Shown here one piece after another: positions 30,376-41,574 of a DNA stretch of 64,000 nucleotides. Where the stretch lies: the NCBI GenBank assembly GCA_030696045.1, contig JAUYNO010000067.1, forward strand, positions 19,093-83,092, read 5' to 3'. Made by a program: the position numbers and the translations under genes. Position 1 is the stretch's first letter, and each line of letters opens with the position of its first letter. The notes beneath the pieces are model-generated. The model was not told the DNA's origin. It worked only from the letters and a program-made list of their open reading frames with translations, and ran no database searches. Origin of the DNA: Stagnimonas sp. Lineage in GTDB: Bacteria > Pseudomonadota > Gammaproteobacteria > Nevskiales > Nevskiaceae.

Positions 30376-31989
30376 TCAGATGTCGCCGTACACCGCCGTG
30401 ATCGGATAGCGCCGCTCGCGGCCAAAGGCGCAGCGGGTGATCTTTGGCCCCGGCGGCGCCTGCCGCCGCTTGTACTCGCTGCGCCGCACCAGGCCGGCAA
30501 CCCGGCGCACGGTGGCTTCCTCATAGCCGAGGGCGACGATCTCGGGTATCGAGCGGCTGTCCTCGACATAGGCTTCGAGGATGGGATCGAGCACCTCGTA
30601 GGGCGGCAGCGAATCCGAGTCCTTCTGGTCCGGCCGCAGCTCCGCCGACGGCGGCCGCACGATGACGCGCTCGGGGATGACCGGCGAGAGCGTGTTGCGG
30701 TAGCGCGCCAGCCGGTAGACCAGGGTCTTGTAGCAGTCCTTGATCGGCGCAAAGCCACCACACATGTCGCCGTACAGCGTGGCGTAGCCGACCGCCATCT
30801 CGCTCTTGTTGCCGGTGGTCAGCACCACGTGGCCGAACTTGTTGGACAGCGCCATCAGCAGCACGCCGCGCGAGCGCGATTGCAGGTTTTCCTCGGTGAG
30901 GTCGATCCGGCGACCGGCGAAGGTTTCCGCCAGGGTCTCGCTGAAGGCGCCAAAGGCGCGCTCGATCGGCAGCGTCGAATAGCGGATGCCCAGGGCCTCG
31001 GCTTCCAGTCGGGCGTCGTCGTTGGACATATCGAGGGTGTAGCGCGAGGGCATGGACACGCCCCAGACCCGGTCCGCGCCCAGCGCGTCGGCGGCGATGG
31101 TCGCGACCAGGGCCGAATCGATGCCGCCGGAAAGGCCGACCAGCGCGCCGGGAAAGCCATTGCGGTCGATGTAGTCGCGGGTGGCCTGCACCAGGCCCTG
31201 GTAGATCACCGCCTCCTCCGGCTGCTCGCAGCGGATCTCGCCTTCCAGCCGACCATTCTCCAGCCGCACCGGATAGACGCCCTCCTCCCACAGCGGCGCG
31301 GCGAAGGCCAGCGAGCCGTCAGCGCGCAGCGCGCAGGAGTCGCCGTCGTAGACCACCTCGTCCTGGCCGCCGACGCAGTTGACATAGAGGATGGGCAGGC
31401 CAGTTTCGGCGATGCGCGAATCCAGCGTGCGCCGCCGTTGCGCCGGCTTGCCCTGTTCGTAGGGGCTGGCGTTGATGTTGATCAGCAGTTCGGCGCCGGC
31501 ATCGCGGGCCTGGGCCGCCGGCTGCGACAGCCAGATGTCCTCGCAGATGGTCAGGCCAATCCGTCGCCCGCCCAGCTCGAACACGCAGGGCGCGAAGCCC
31601 GGCCGGTAGTGGCGGCGGTCGTCGAACACGCCGTAGTTGGGCAGATGCTGCTTGCGGTAGCGGGCCAGTACCGCGCCGTCGCGCAGCACCCAGGCGGCGT
31701 TGTAGACCACGCCGCCGGAATACTCCGGCAGCCCGACGATCAGGCTGATGCCCTGCACCTCCGCCAGCAGGCGCTGCACGCCGGCATCAATCACCGCCGG
31801 CAGGCCTGAGCGCAGCAGCAGGTCGTCCGGCGGATAGCCGATCAGGCAGAGCTCGGGGCAGGCGAGCAGGTCCGCTCCCAGCTCGTCGCGAGCCTTGCGG
31901 GCGGCGGCGACGATCTTGCCGACATTGCCTTCGACATCGCCGACCCAGAGGTTGAGCTGAGCCAGGGCCAGGGTGAGCGCGTTCTTCAT
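30376..31989 (-). CDS. nadE: Glutamine-dependent NAD+ synthetase
   Basis: N-terminal nitrilase domain, LVGLSGGIDSALVATIAADALG. Confidence 0.96.
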   Translation of the reverse strand: MKNALTLALAQLNLWVGDVEGNVGKIVAAARKARDELGADLLACPELCLIGYPPDDLLLRSGLPAVIDAGVQRLLAEVQGISLIVGLPEYSGGVVYNAAWVLRDGAVLARYRKQHLPNYGVFDDRRHYRPGFAPCVFELGGRRIGLTICEDIWLSQPAAQARDAGAELLININASPYEQGKPAQRRRTLDSRIAETGLPILYVNCVGGQDEVVYDGDSCALRADGSLAFAAPLWEEGVYPVRLENGRLEGEIRCEQPEEAVIYQGLVQATRDYIDRNGFPGALVGLSGGIDSALVATIAADALGADRVWGVSMPSRYTLDMSNDDARLEAEALGIRYSTLPIERAFGAFSETLAETFAGRRIDLTEENLQSRSRGVLLMALSNKFGHVVLTTGNKSEMAVGYATLYGDMCGGFAPIKDCYKTLVYRLARYRNTLSPVIPERVIVRPPSAELRPDQKDSDSLPPYEVLDPILEAYVEDSRSIPEIVALGYEEATVRRVAGLVRRSEYKRRQAPPGPKITRCAFGRERRYPITAVYGDI

Positions 31990-32003
31990 GGCGGCACTGT
32001 AAA

Positions 32004-32032
32004 GAAAAAGCCCGCACGCGGCGGGCTTTTTC
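32004..32032 (-). terminator. Rho-independent terminator downstream of sucD
   Basis: gaaaaagcccgcacgcggcgggctttttc. Confidence 0.85.
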
Positions 32033-32045
32033 CGATTCGGAAAGA

Positions 32046-32921
32046 CTACTTCAGCAGCGACAGCATGGCCGCGCCGAGGTCGGCCGGGCTGCGCACGGTC
32101 TTGACGCCCGCCGCCTCCAGCGCCGCGAACTTCTCGTCCGCCGTGCCCTTGCCGCCCGAGACGATGGCGCCGGCGTGGCCCATGCGCTTGCCGGCCGGGG
32201 CGGTGACACCGGCGATGTAGGCGACCACCGGCTTCTTCACATTGGTCTTGATGTAGGCGGCGGCCTCTTCCTCGGAGGCGCCACCAATCTCGCCGACCAT
32301 GATGATGCCCTCGGTCTGCGGGTCGGCCTCGAACATGGCGATCACGTCGATGAAGCCCATGCCGCGCACCGGATCACCGCCGATGCCGACACAGGTCGAC
32401 TGACCGAGGCCGTTCTGGGTGGTCTGGTGCACGGTTTCATAGGTCAGCGTGCCCGAACGCGACACCACGCCGATCTTGCCCGGCTTGTGGATATGGCCCG
32501 GCATGATGCCGATCTTGCACTCGCCCGGGGTGATGACGCCGGGGCAGTTGGGGCCGATCAGCAGGGCGCCCGGATACTGGTGGCGCAGGGTGGTCTTGAC
32601 CTTGACCATGTCGTTCACCGGGATGCCCTCGGTGATGCAGACGATGATCTTGATGCCGGCGTCCGCCGCCTCCAGGATCGCGTCCGCCGCGCCCGGTGCC
32701 GGCACATAGATCATGCTGGCCTCGGCGCCGGTTTCCTTCACCGCCTCGTGGGCGGTGTTGAACACCGGCAGGCCCAGGTGCTTGCTGCCGCCCTTGCCGG
32801 GCGAGATGCCGCCAACCATCCTGGTGCCGTAGGCGATGCACTGCTCGGAATGGAAGGTGCCCTGCTTGCCGGTGAAGCCCTGGCAGATGAGCTTGGTGTG
32901 CTTGTTGACGAGAATGCTCAT
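32046..32921 (-). CDS. sucD: Succinyl-CoA synthetase alpha subunit
   Basis: [29 protein letters not shown]. Confidence 0.97.
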   Translation of the reverse strand: MSILVNKHTKLICQGFTGKQGTFHSEQCIAYGTRMVGGISPGKGGSKHLGLPVFNTAHEAVKETGAEASMIYVPAPGAADAILEAADAGIKIIVCITEGIPVNDMVKVKTTLRHQYPGALLIGPNCPGVITPGECKIGIMPGHIHKPGKIGVVSRSGTLTYETVHQTTQNGLGQSTCVGIGGDPVRGMGFIDVIAMFEADPQTEGIIMVGEIGGASEEEAAAYIKTNVKKPVVAYIAGVTAPAGKRMGHAGAIVSGGKGTADEKFAALEAAGVKTVRSPADLGAAMLSLLK

Positions 32922-32933
32922 GGGTTTACTTCC

Positions 32934-34097
<1,164 letters not shown>

Positions 34098-34391
34098 GGT
34101 TTCTCCGGGGGGTGTGGCGGCGCCGCGGCGCTGCTTTTTATGACTTTGCGATTTTCGCTTAAAACGACGGGCAGCGGCAAAAGCAGCTGCAGCCCGGGCC
34201 CGCTACTCGACCAAGGTATAGGGCGCGGGGCGCTCGCGAATCGTCAGGATGGAGGAAGTCGCGGCGGCGGAGGCGGGTTTCCACGCGGCGCGCGCATTGA
34301 GCCGCCAGCGAGTGCCGTGGTGCTTTTCATGGGGGCTGCGGAGGGGCGCTGCTACGCGGCGCGCGCACTGGTCGGGCGGAGACTGGCAGCC

Positions 34392-36593
34392 TTAGAACAA
34401 ATCCACCGGATCGACGTCGAGGGACCAGCGCAGGCGGCGGGCGTCCGGCAGTGCTTCGACCTGCGGCAGCCAGGACCGCAGCAGGCGGTGCAGCGGGCCG
34501 CGACGGCTGGCGCTGAGCAGCAGTTGCGCGCGGTAACGGCCGTCACGACGCTCCATCGGCGCCGGTGCCGGCCCCAGCAGCTGCACCTCGCCCAGCGCCG
34601 GCGAGGTCTGCGCCAGCTCGCGTGCGCTGCGCAGGAAGGCCTGCGCCATCGCCATCTGCGCCGCCTCGGCCCGCAGCAGCACCAGATAGCCAGAGGGCGG
34701 CAACCCCGCCTCGGCACGCTCGACCAGCAGGCGCTCGGCCAGCCGGTCATAGCCCTCGCGCAGCAGGGCCAGCAGTTGCGGATGGGCGGGCTCGCGGGTC
34801 TGGATCAGCACTTCGGCCGGCAGTGGCGATTCGGCGGCGCGGCCAGCGCGCCCGGCGACCTGGGTGAGCAGTTGCCCGAGCCGCTCCAGCGCGCGGAAAT
34901 CGGCCGAGTACAGGGCCTGGTCGGCATTGATGACGCCGACCAGGCTGAGCGCGGGAAAGTCGTGCCCCTTGGCCAGCATTTGGGTGCCGACTAGGATCTC
35001 CACCCGGCGCGCGCGCACCTCGTCGAGCAGGCGCGCCAGACGATCCCCGCCGCGCAGGCGTTCGGCATCGAAGCGCTCGACCCTGCGCCCGGGAAAGCGA
35101 TTGCGCAGGGCGTCCTCGACCCTTTCGGTGCCCTCGCCCAGGGGCAGCAGGCGCGTGCTGCCGCAGGACGGACATTCCCGAGGGGGCGCCTGCTGATGGC
35201 CGCAGTGATGGCAGATCAAGCGGCCCTGCGTACGGTGCACGGTCATCCGCGCGTCGCAGCGCGGACAGGGCGCCAGCCAGTGGCAGACCTCGCACAGCAG
35301 GGTCGGCGCATAGCCGCGCCGGTTGATGAACAGCAGCGCCTGCCCGCCGGCCTGCAAATGCAGATCGATGCGGGCCAGCAGCGGCTCGCTGAGACCGTGC
35401 CGGGGCGGGTACAGGCGCAGGTCGATCAGCTGCGGCTGCGGCGGTGGGCTGCCGCTGATGCGTTCGGGCAGCAGCACCTGCCGGTAGCGACCGGCGCGCA
35501 CCTGGGCCAGGGCTTCCAGCGAGGGCGTCGCACTGCCCAGCACCGCCGGCACCCCGGCCTCGCGGGCACGCACCAGGGCCAGATCGCGGGCTTGGTAGCG
35601 GAAGCCTTCCTGCTGCTTGTAGGAGGCATCGTGCTCCTCGTCGACGATCACCAACCCCAGCGCGCTGAACGGCGCGAACACCGCCGAGCGGGTGCCGACC
35701 AGCACCCGCACCCGGCCGTCGCGGACCGCCAGCCAGGTGTCGTTGCGCTCGGCCTCGCTCATGCCGGAGTGATAGCTCGCCACCACCGCGCCGAAGCGGG
35801 CCTGGAAGCGCCCGGCAAGCTGCGGCGTCAGGCCGATCTCGGGTGCCAGCACCAGCACCTGGCGGCCCCGGGTCAGCGCCTGCTCGGCCAGCCGCAGGTA
35901 GAGCTCGGTCTTGCCGGAGCCGGTCGCGCCCTCCAGCAGGCTGGCGGAAAACCCGGGGGGCGCGGCGAGCAACTCGCCCAGGGCCCGGGACTGCGCCGCC
36001 GTCAGCACCGGCGGCAGCTCGCTGGCCGCCACCACCGGCGCTGACGGGGCTTGTTCCAGCACCCAGCCGGCCGCCAGCGCACGGCGCAGGCTGGCGGCGT
36101 CGAGGCCGGTGTCGGCGCCGACCTCGATCCGCAGCCCGGCCTCGTGATCGAGCGCGGCCAGCAGTCCGCGCAGGCGGCTGGACCGCGCTGGCAGGTCGAG
36201 CAAGGCCTGCCGTCCGGCGACCGTGAGCGACAGGCAGCGGGCCTGTCGCGCCTGCGCCGGCCGTCCTTCCCGGAGGGCGGCTGGCAGGGCGGCAGCGACG
36301 ACCTCGCCGATCGGGTGCTGGTAGTAGTCGGCTGCCCACTGCAGCAGCTTCAGCCAGTCGGCAGGCGCCAGCGGCGCCTCGTCGAGCACCCGCGCCACCG
36401 CCTTGTAGTCATGGCCGTCGTCCGGGCTCAGACGCGGCGGCGCCAGCACCAGGCCGATGCAGCGGCGGCGGCCGAACGGCAGCTCCACCCGCACTCCCGC
36501 TTGCAAGCGCTCCGCCCAGCCGGGCGGGACCAGATAGTCGAATTGCCGGCGCAGTGGCACCGGCAGCGCGACCGCCACCAGTTCAAGCGCCAC
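34392..36593 (-). CDS. priA: Primosomal protein N' (replication restart helicase)
   Basis: GATGSGKTELYLRLAEQAL, VDEEHDASYKQ, Zn-binding Cys motifs. Confidence 0.96.
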   Translation of the reverse strand: MALELVAVALPVPLRRQFDYLVPPGWAERLQAGVRVELPFGRRRCIGLVLAPPRLSPDDGHDYKAVARVLDEAPLAPADWLKLLQWAADYYQHPIGEVVAAALPAALREGRPAQARQARCLSLTVAGRQALLDLPARSSRLRGLLAALDHEAGLRIEVGADTGLDAASLRRALAAGWVLEQAPSAPVVAASELPPVLTAAQSRALGELLAAPPGFSASLLEGATGSGKTELYLRLAEQALTRGRQVLVLAPEIGLTPQLAGRFQARFGAVVASYHSGMSEAERNDTWLAVRDGRVRVLVGTRSAVFAPFSALGLVIVDEEHDASYKQQEGFRYQARDLALVRAREAGVPAVLGSATPSLEALAQVRAGRYRQVLLPERISGSPPPQPQLIDLRLYPPRHGLSEPLLARIDLHLQAGGQALLFINRRGYAPTLLCEVCHWLAPCPRCDARMTVHRTQGRLICHHCGHQQAPPRECPSCGSTRLLPLGEGTERVEDALRNRFPGRRVERFDAERLRGGDRLARLLDEVRARRVEILVGTQMLAKGHDFPALSLVGVINADQALYSADFRALERLGQLLTQVAGRAGRAAESPLPAEVLIQTREPAHPQLLALLREGYDRLAERLLVERAEAGLPPSGYLVLLRAEAAQMAMAQAFLRSARELAQTSPALGEVQLLGPAPAPMERRDGRYRAQLLLSASRRGPLHRLLRSWLPQVEALPDARRLRWSLDVDPVDLF

Positions 36594-36961
36594 GGTGGCG
36601 GGGCAAGCTGTGGATAACTTCGGGGATAAGCCGGGCCGAATTGGCTACTGCCCGCTCACCCCGGCGCCCGGCGAGGGTGGCGGCAACGTCAATTTCGATT
36701 GAAATATCTTTTTTCATCAAATGCTTGGAAGATCAAACGAAGGTTTCATGACAGTTGTGACTTGACCCTCTTGGGAATTTTGTCGGCGGAGTTTTTGTGC
36801 ATAACCACCCGCCACGCGCCGCTGTACTCACTTTATCCGGCGCCGTCCAGCACCTGACCGAAGCTGCCGGTCGGCGGCAGGCGCCGTCAACGCCCCGGCC
36901 CTTGCACCGTTGCAAGGCGGCTAAGCTTCCGTCAACTCCGCCACCAACCCCAGGACTCACC

Positions 36962-37501
36962 ATGAACCTGCACCAGACCCGTCTGCTGGCCGCCACCCTG
37001 ATGGCCTTCACCCTGCCCGCTCTCGCCGCCGAGGCGCAGGTCTCGGCCAGCGCCCAGGCCAATGTCGATGCCGCTGCCGCGGCGACCCAGGCCGCCAGCC
37101 GCCTCGATGCCGCCGCCGCCAAAACCCAGGGCGCGGCCGGCACCGCCGCCGGTCAGGTCCAGGCCGGTGTTGCCGCCGGCGCGCAAGTGCAGGCGGGCGC
37201 CGCCGCCGGAACCCAGGCCAGCGGTGCGACGGCCGCCGCAGCGGTCGATAGCGGCAAGCAGGGCGCCAAGAAGCTGAAAAAGAAGACCAAGGCCGGACTG
37301 GGCGCGGCGGTCCAGGCCGGCAGCGGCGTGGCCACCAGTACCGGCGGCGCGGTCAAGGCGGGCGCCGGCGCGGCGGTCGACAAGACCACCGGCGTCGTCG
37401 GCGGACTGCTGGGCGGCACTGCCGCCGCGGTCGGCGCGGCGACCGCCGGCACCGAGGTCCAGGCCGAGGTCAAGGTGGAGGGCTCGGCCCAGGCCAAATA
37501 G
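36962..37501 (+). CDS. Ala/Gly-rich predicted exported protein
   Basis: Signal peptide ending ALAAEAQ, RBS region upstream, strongly Ala-biased mature region. Confidence 0.6.
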   Translation: MNLHQTRLLAATLMAFTLPALAAEAQVSASAQANVDAAAAATQAASRLDAAAAKTQGAAGTAAGQVQAGVAAGAQVQAGAAAGTQASGATAAAAVDSGKQGAKKLKKKTKAGLGAAVQAGSGVATSTGGAVKAGAGAAVDKTTGVVGGLLGGTAAAVGAATAGTEVQAEVKVEGSAQAK

Positions 37502-37520
37502 GCCAGGGCTGACCGTCCCA

Positions 37521-38075
37521 GTGGCCGAAGGCGCCAGTCCGCAAGGACTCAACAGTTTTCTGTTGCAGGCACAGGCACGCGCGCTGCGGGTGGCCGAGAT
37601 TTCCACCCGCTCGCGCGACGACGCGCTCGACATTGTCCAGGACGCGATGCTGCATCTGGCGCGCGCCTACGGCCGCCGCCCCGCCGACGAATGGCCACCG
37701 CTGTTCCACCGCATTCTCGAGAACAAGATCCGCGACTGGCAGCGCCGCCAGACCGTGCGCAACCGCTTCTTCTTTTGGCGCCAGGAGCGCGAAGAGGACG
37801 ACGACGCCCCGCCGCCGGAGGAGCGCGCCCCCGACCTGGCGATCCCCGACGCCACCGAACGGCTGATGCAGGACGAAGCCATGCTGCGCCTGAAGTCGGC
37901 GCTCGCCGAGTTGCCGGCGCGGCAGCGCGAAGCCTTCGTACTGCGCATCTGGGAGGGCCTGTCCACCGACGACACCGCCACCGCGATGGGGTGCTCCGAC
38001 GGCAGCGTCAAGACCCATCTGGCCCGAGCCCTGGCCAATCTGCGCGGCAAGCTGGGCGAGTCCTGGTCGCTGTGA
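37521..38075 (+). CDS. ECF-type RNA polymerase sigma factor
   Basis: DALDIVQDAMLHLARAY, LPARQREAFVLRIWEGLSTDDTATAMGCSDGSVKTHLARAL. Confidence 0.9.
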   Translation: MAEGASPQGLNSFLLQAQARALRVAEISTRSRDDALDIVQDAMLHLARAYGRRPADEWPPLFHRILENKIRDWQRRQTVRNRFFFWRQEREEDDDAPPPEERAPDLAIPDATERLMQDEAMLRLKSALAELPARQREAFVLRIWEGLSTDDTATAMGCSDGSVKTHLARALANLRGKLGESWSL

Positions 38076-38130
38076 GCCGTTCTTCCCCATTCCCAAGCGC
38101 CGCACATCGCGACACAATCGGAGCAAGCCC

Positions 38131-38541
38131 ATGAACACCACCACCGACCTCGCCGATCTCCCTGCCGCCGACCGCGCCTTCGCGGTCATGGCCCGCCAGG
38201 GCCTGCGCGCCAGTGAAGCCCTGGACTACGTCGAATCGGCCCGGCTCGCCGCCGGCCGCCAGCGCGCAGTGGCCGCGATGCTAGAGCCGGCCCGGCGTCC
38301 GGGCTGGCTGCTGGCGCCCGCCGGAGCCGCGCTAGCCGTAGCCCTGCTGATCGCCGTGCTGCCGTCGCGCCTGGCGGTGACCCCGGGCCTGCCTGCCGTG
38401 CCCCACGTCAACGCAAATGAGGTAGCCGCGTTGGAATGGGCAGCGGACGAAGCAGGCCCTGAGTTCTATCGCGACCTCGAGTTCTACCAGTGGCTGGAAC
38501 AGCACGGAAAACTCGAAAGTCTCCCGGAGCCGAATGCCTAG
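38131..38541 (+). CDS. DUF3619-like protein, putative anti-sigma partner
   Basis: One TM segment, position directly after the sigma factor, followed by DUF3106. Confidence 0.65.
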   Translation: MNTTTDLADLPAADRAFAVMARQGLRASEALDYVESARLAAGRQRAVAAMLEPARRPGWLLAPAGAALAVALLIAVLPSRLAVTPGLPAVPHVNANEVAALEWAADEAGPEFYRDLEFYQWLEQHGKLESLPEPNA

Positions 38542-38773
38542 TTTCGGTCGCTGGGTGTGGTTAGGTGTGTTGCTGGCGAGCCCCATGGCTTGCGCGGCCA
38601 CTCCGACGCCGCCCCAGCAGCCGCCGACGGCGCCGACCCAACCAAGCGCCGCCTTGCTGGAATTCATCGGTGATTGGAATCGGGAAGAGCGTGAATTGCT
38701 GACTATGGACGAACAGACGAAACGGCAAACGGACTCGGCGTCGCAGACGCCCGGAGCTCCCCGTGCGCCCTGA
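38534..38773 (+). CDS. Small exported hypothetical protein
   Basis: Overlaps flanking genes; signal peptide-like N-terminus. Confidence 0.55.
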   Translation: MPSFGRWVWLGVLLASPMACAATPTPPQQPPTAPTQPSAALLEFIGDWNREERELLTMDEQTKRQTDSASQTPGAPRAP

Positions 38774-39323
38774 CGCCCGTCAAGCCCTGGCGGCTCTGCT
38801 GCTGGCGGTGGTCGCCCCGGTATTCGCTGCCGGCCCCGACTGGGGCTCGCTCAGCGCCGAGCAGCAGGCTCTGGTCGCTCCCGCCATCAAGGGCGGCGCC
38901 ACCGAGTTCAATCAGCTGCCCGAGCCGCGCCGTCAGAAGCTCGCCGAAGGCGCCCGTCGCTGGCTGGAGATGAACCCCGAGCAGCGCCTGGAAGCCAGCA
39001 AGCAGTTCGACAGCTGGCAACACATGAGCAACAGCGAGCGCCGCGCCGCGCTGGAACGCCGCGAGCGCTTCCGGCAGTTGCCGCGCGCCGAGCAGGAGTC
39101 CCTGCTGCGCCAGCAGCGCCGCTTCGACACCCTGCCCGCGCCGGAGCAGCAGCGGCTGCGTGAGGCCTTCCGCATGGAGCTGGAGCACCGCGCCAGCACC
39201 GAGCCGATGAACCTGCCGCCCACCGACAGTCTGCTGCCGCCCTCGCTACCGCCACTGCCGCCGCTGCCGCCACCGGCCACCACGACGCCCAGCAGCCCGA
39301 CCACCGGGCTGCTGCCGCAATAG
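38763..39323 (+). CDS. DUF3106 family exported protein
   Basis: WGSLSAEQQALVAPA and repeated RRxxFxxLPxxEQxxLR pattern. Confidence 0.8.
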   Translation: MRPDARQALAALLLAVVAPVFAAGPDWGSLSAEQQALVAPAIKGGATEFNQLPEPRRQKLAEGARRWLEMNPEQRLEASKQFDSWQHMSNSERRAALERRERFRQLPRAEQESLLRQQRRFDTLPAPEQQRLREAFRMELEHRASTEPMNLPPTDSLLPPSLPPLPPLPPPATTTPSSPTTGLLPQ

Positions 39324-39447
39324 CAAGGGCCTGGTCGCCCACAACCGAATCGTCCTTTGCCGCGCCAGCGGCAATTTTTTTGCCCGGACGCCGGCCTACA
39401 ATCGCGCGCTTGCTGCCCTTCCCGCCCCCGTGGCGCCAGTCTTAGCC

Positions 39448-40695
39448 ATGCTGCCGCTGATCCTGTCCGCCGCCTCCCTGTTGCTGTCCGCCTCGCTGTT
39501 CGTGGCCGGGACCATGCTGCTGACCACCTCGGTCGGCCTGCGCCTGACCGCCGAAGGCTTCGGGCCGGGCATTACCGGCATCATCCTGACCTGCCAGGCC
39601 GCCGGCTTCGTCGCCGGCACCTTCAGCGGCCCGGCCCTGATCCGCCGGGTCGGCCATATCCGGGTATTCGCCGCCTTCGCGGCGCTGATCTGCGTCGCCG
39701 GCCTGCTGCACGGCGCCTATGTCAATGCGCCGCTGTGGGCGCTGCTGCGCTTCGTCGCTGGCCTGAGCGGCTCGACCATGCTGGTGGTGATCGAAAGTTG
39801 GATCAATGCCCATGCCACGCCGGCGGCGCGCGGCCGGGTGATGGGCATCTACATGATCAACTACTACGCCTCCGGCGCGGTCGGCCAGTTCCTGGTCGGC
39901 ATCGCACCGCCGGAGGACTACCGCGCCTTCAGCCTCGCCGCCGGCCTGCTGGTGCTGTCGCTGGTGCCGCTGGCGATGACCTCGATGCAGCCGCCGCCAA
40001 TGGCCGCTGCCCAGCGCCTGGGCCTGCGCGCCCTGTACCGGGTGTCACCGATCGCCACCGCCGGCGCCTTCAGCGCCGGCTTCTGCCTGTCGAGTTTCTA
40101 TCAACTGGCGCCGGTGTCCCTGCGCAAGCTCGACGTACCGCTGACCACGGTCGCGCACTACATGGCGCTGGCGGTGTTCGCCTCGATGCTGCTGCAGTTC
40201 CCGATGGGGCGCTGGGCCGACCACTACGACCGCCGCCGGGTGATCGCCGGCATCGCCGTCGCCGCCAGCCTGTCGGCCAGCATCGTCGCCCTGGCCGGCA
40301 AGGGTTCGCTGGCGGCGCTGTTTGTCGCCACCATGCTGTTCATGGCGCTGATGGCTAGCCTCTACCCCACCTGCCTGTCGCAGATGCACAACCGCCTGCA
40401 AGGCGAGAAGCCGGTCGCCGCCAATGCCGGCCAGCTGCTCTGCTATGGCCTGGGCACCTGCGTCGGCCCCCTGGTGGCCGGCCAGGTGATGGGGCGCTTC
40501 GGTCCTTCGGGCCTGTTCCTCACCGTCGCCACGGTGCTGGCGGCCCTGGCGGCCTTCGTCGCCTGGCGCCTGCGGGTGATCGCCGAGTCGCAGCTTTACG
40601 CCACCGGCAGGCAGCCCAGCGTGATGGTCATGGGCGAATCGACGCCGGCGATGGCGCAGATGGACCCGCGCACACGCGGCGAGGTGATTCCCTGA
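39448..40695 (+). CDS. MFS transporter (YcaD-like)
   Basis: 12-TM pattern, GRWADHYDRRRV motif. Confidence 0.85.
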   Translation: MLPLILSAASLLLSASLFVAGTMLLTTSVGLRLTAEGFGPGITGIILTCQAAGFVAGTFSGPALIRRVGHIRVFAAFAALICVAGLLHGAYVNAPLWALLRFVAGLSGSTMLVVIESWINAHATPAARGRVMGIYMINYYASGAVGQFLVGIAPPEDYRAFSLAAGLLVLSLVPLAMTSMQPPPMAAAQRLGLRALYRVSPIATAGAFSAGFCLSSFYQLAPVSLRKLDVPLTTVAHYMALAVFASMLLQFPMGRWADHYDRRRVIAGIAVAASLSASIVALAGKGSLAALFVATMLFMALMASLYPTCLSQMHNRLQGEKPVAANAGQLLCYGLGTCVGPLVAGQVMGRFGPSGLFLTVATVLAALAAFVAWRLRVIAESQLYATGRQPSVMVMGESTPAMAQMDPRTRGEVIP

Positions 40696-40735
40696 CCCAC
40701 CTCATGGCTGACGCGCGACGGTTAAGCCGCGTCGC

Positions 40736-41488
40736 CTATTGCCCGGACTCTTCGCGCGGCCTTGACCGGCGCCGACGCCCTGCTACGGCTGCGTCCGGCA
40801 CGACGGCCGGCAGGTCCATGGCGGAGCCATGCACGGTGCCGACCACATAGAGCAGCACCGGCTCCAGCCGCAGCAACTCGCTGCTGCGCCCCTCCCGCAC
40901 CCAGCTGGCGACCAATTCGTTGATGCCGTGGATGAGCACCGCGAAGACTTCCTCGGGTAGGGCTGGAAGCTCGGGCTCATCCTGCTGCCGCAAGGCGTAG
41001 AGGTTGCTCTGGAACCGGATGAAACGGGCGTGGTAGCGGTCCCGCTGGGCCAGGGCGCGGGGGCCGGCGGCGACCACCGCCACCAGCAGCGCCTGCGCCA
41101 ACAAGGGCTGACGGACGAAAAACTCCAGATAGGCGTGGTGCGATCGCTCCAGGTGCTGGCGCCAGCCGACCGCGCTGGCCTGGGCCGCCAGCACCTCGGC
41201 CACCAGTTGCTCGTGCCCCTGTTCAAGCAGAGCCAGATAGCAGTCCTCGCGGTCCCGAAACAACTGATAGAAGGTGCGCCGCGACACCCGCGCCAGCGCC
41301 AGCACATCGGCTACTGCCGTGTTGGCGTAGCCGTGTTCGGCGATACAGGCAGACAGCGCCTGGAACAACCGGGCCCGCTGCAGCGCCTGCGCCTCGCGCG
41401 GTTCGATCGCATTGACGCCGCGCGGCAACCCCCGATGCCGGACGTCCTGATCCACCCCTGGCAGCCGCCGCTTGGCCGGTTCGCTCAT
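40736..41488 (-). CDS. TetR family transcriptional regulator
   Basis: N-terminal HTH AVADVLALARVSRRTFYQLFRDREDCYLAL. Confidence 0.88.
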   Translation of the reverse strand: MSEPAKRRLPGVDQDVRHRGLPRGVNAIEPREAQALQRARLFQALSACIAEHGYANTAVADVLALARVSRRTFYQLFRDREDCYLALLEQGHEQLVAEVLAAQASAVGWRQHLERSHHAYLEFFVRQPLLAQALLVAVVAAGPRALAQRDRYHARFIRFQSNLYALRQQDEPELPALPEEVFAVLIHGINELVASWVREGRSSELLRLEPVLLYVVGTVHGSAMDLPAVVPDAAVAGRRRRSRPREESGQ

Positions 41489-41574
41489 GATTCTATATAG
41501 CCACTTGTGTTTCTTTGGAGTCGCCCGTATCGTCGGCGCATTACCCGCAGCAGACGGGATGAGGAGAGTAGTCC

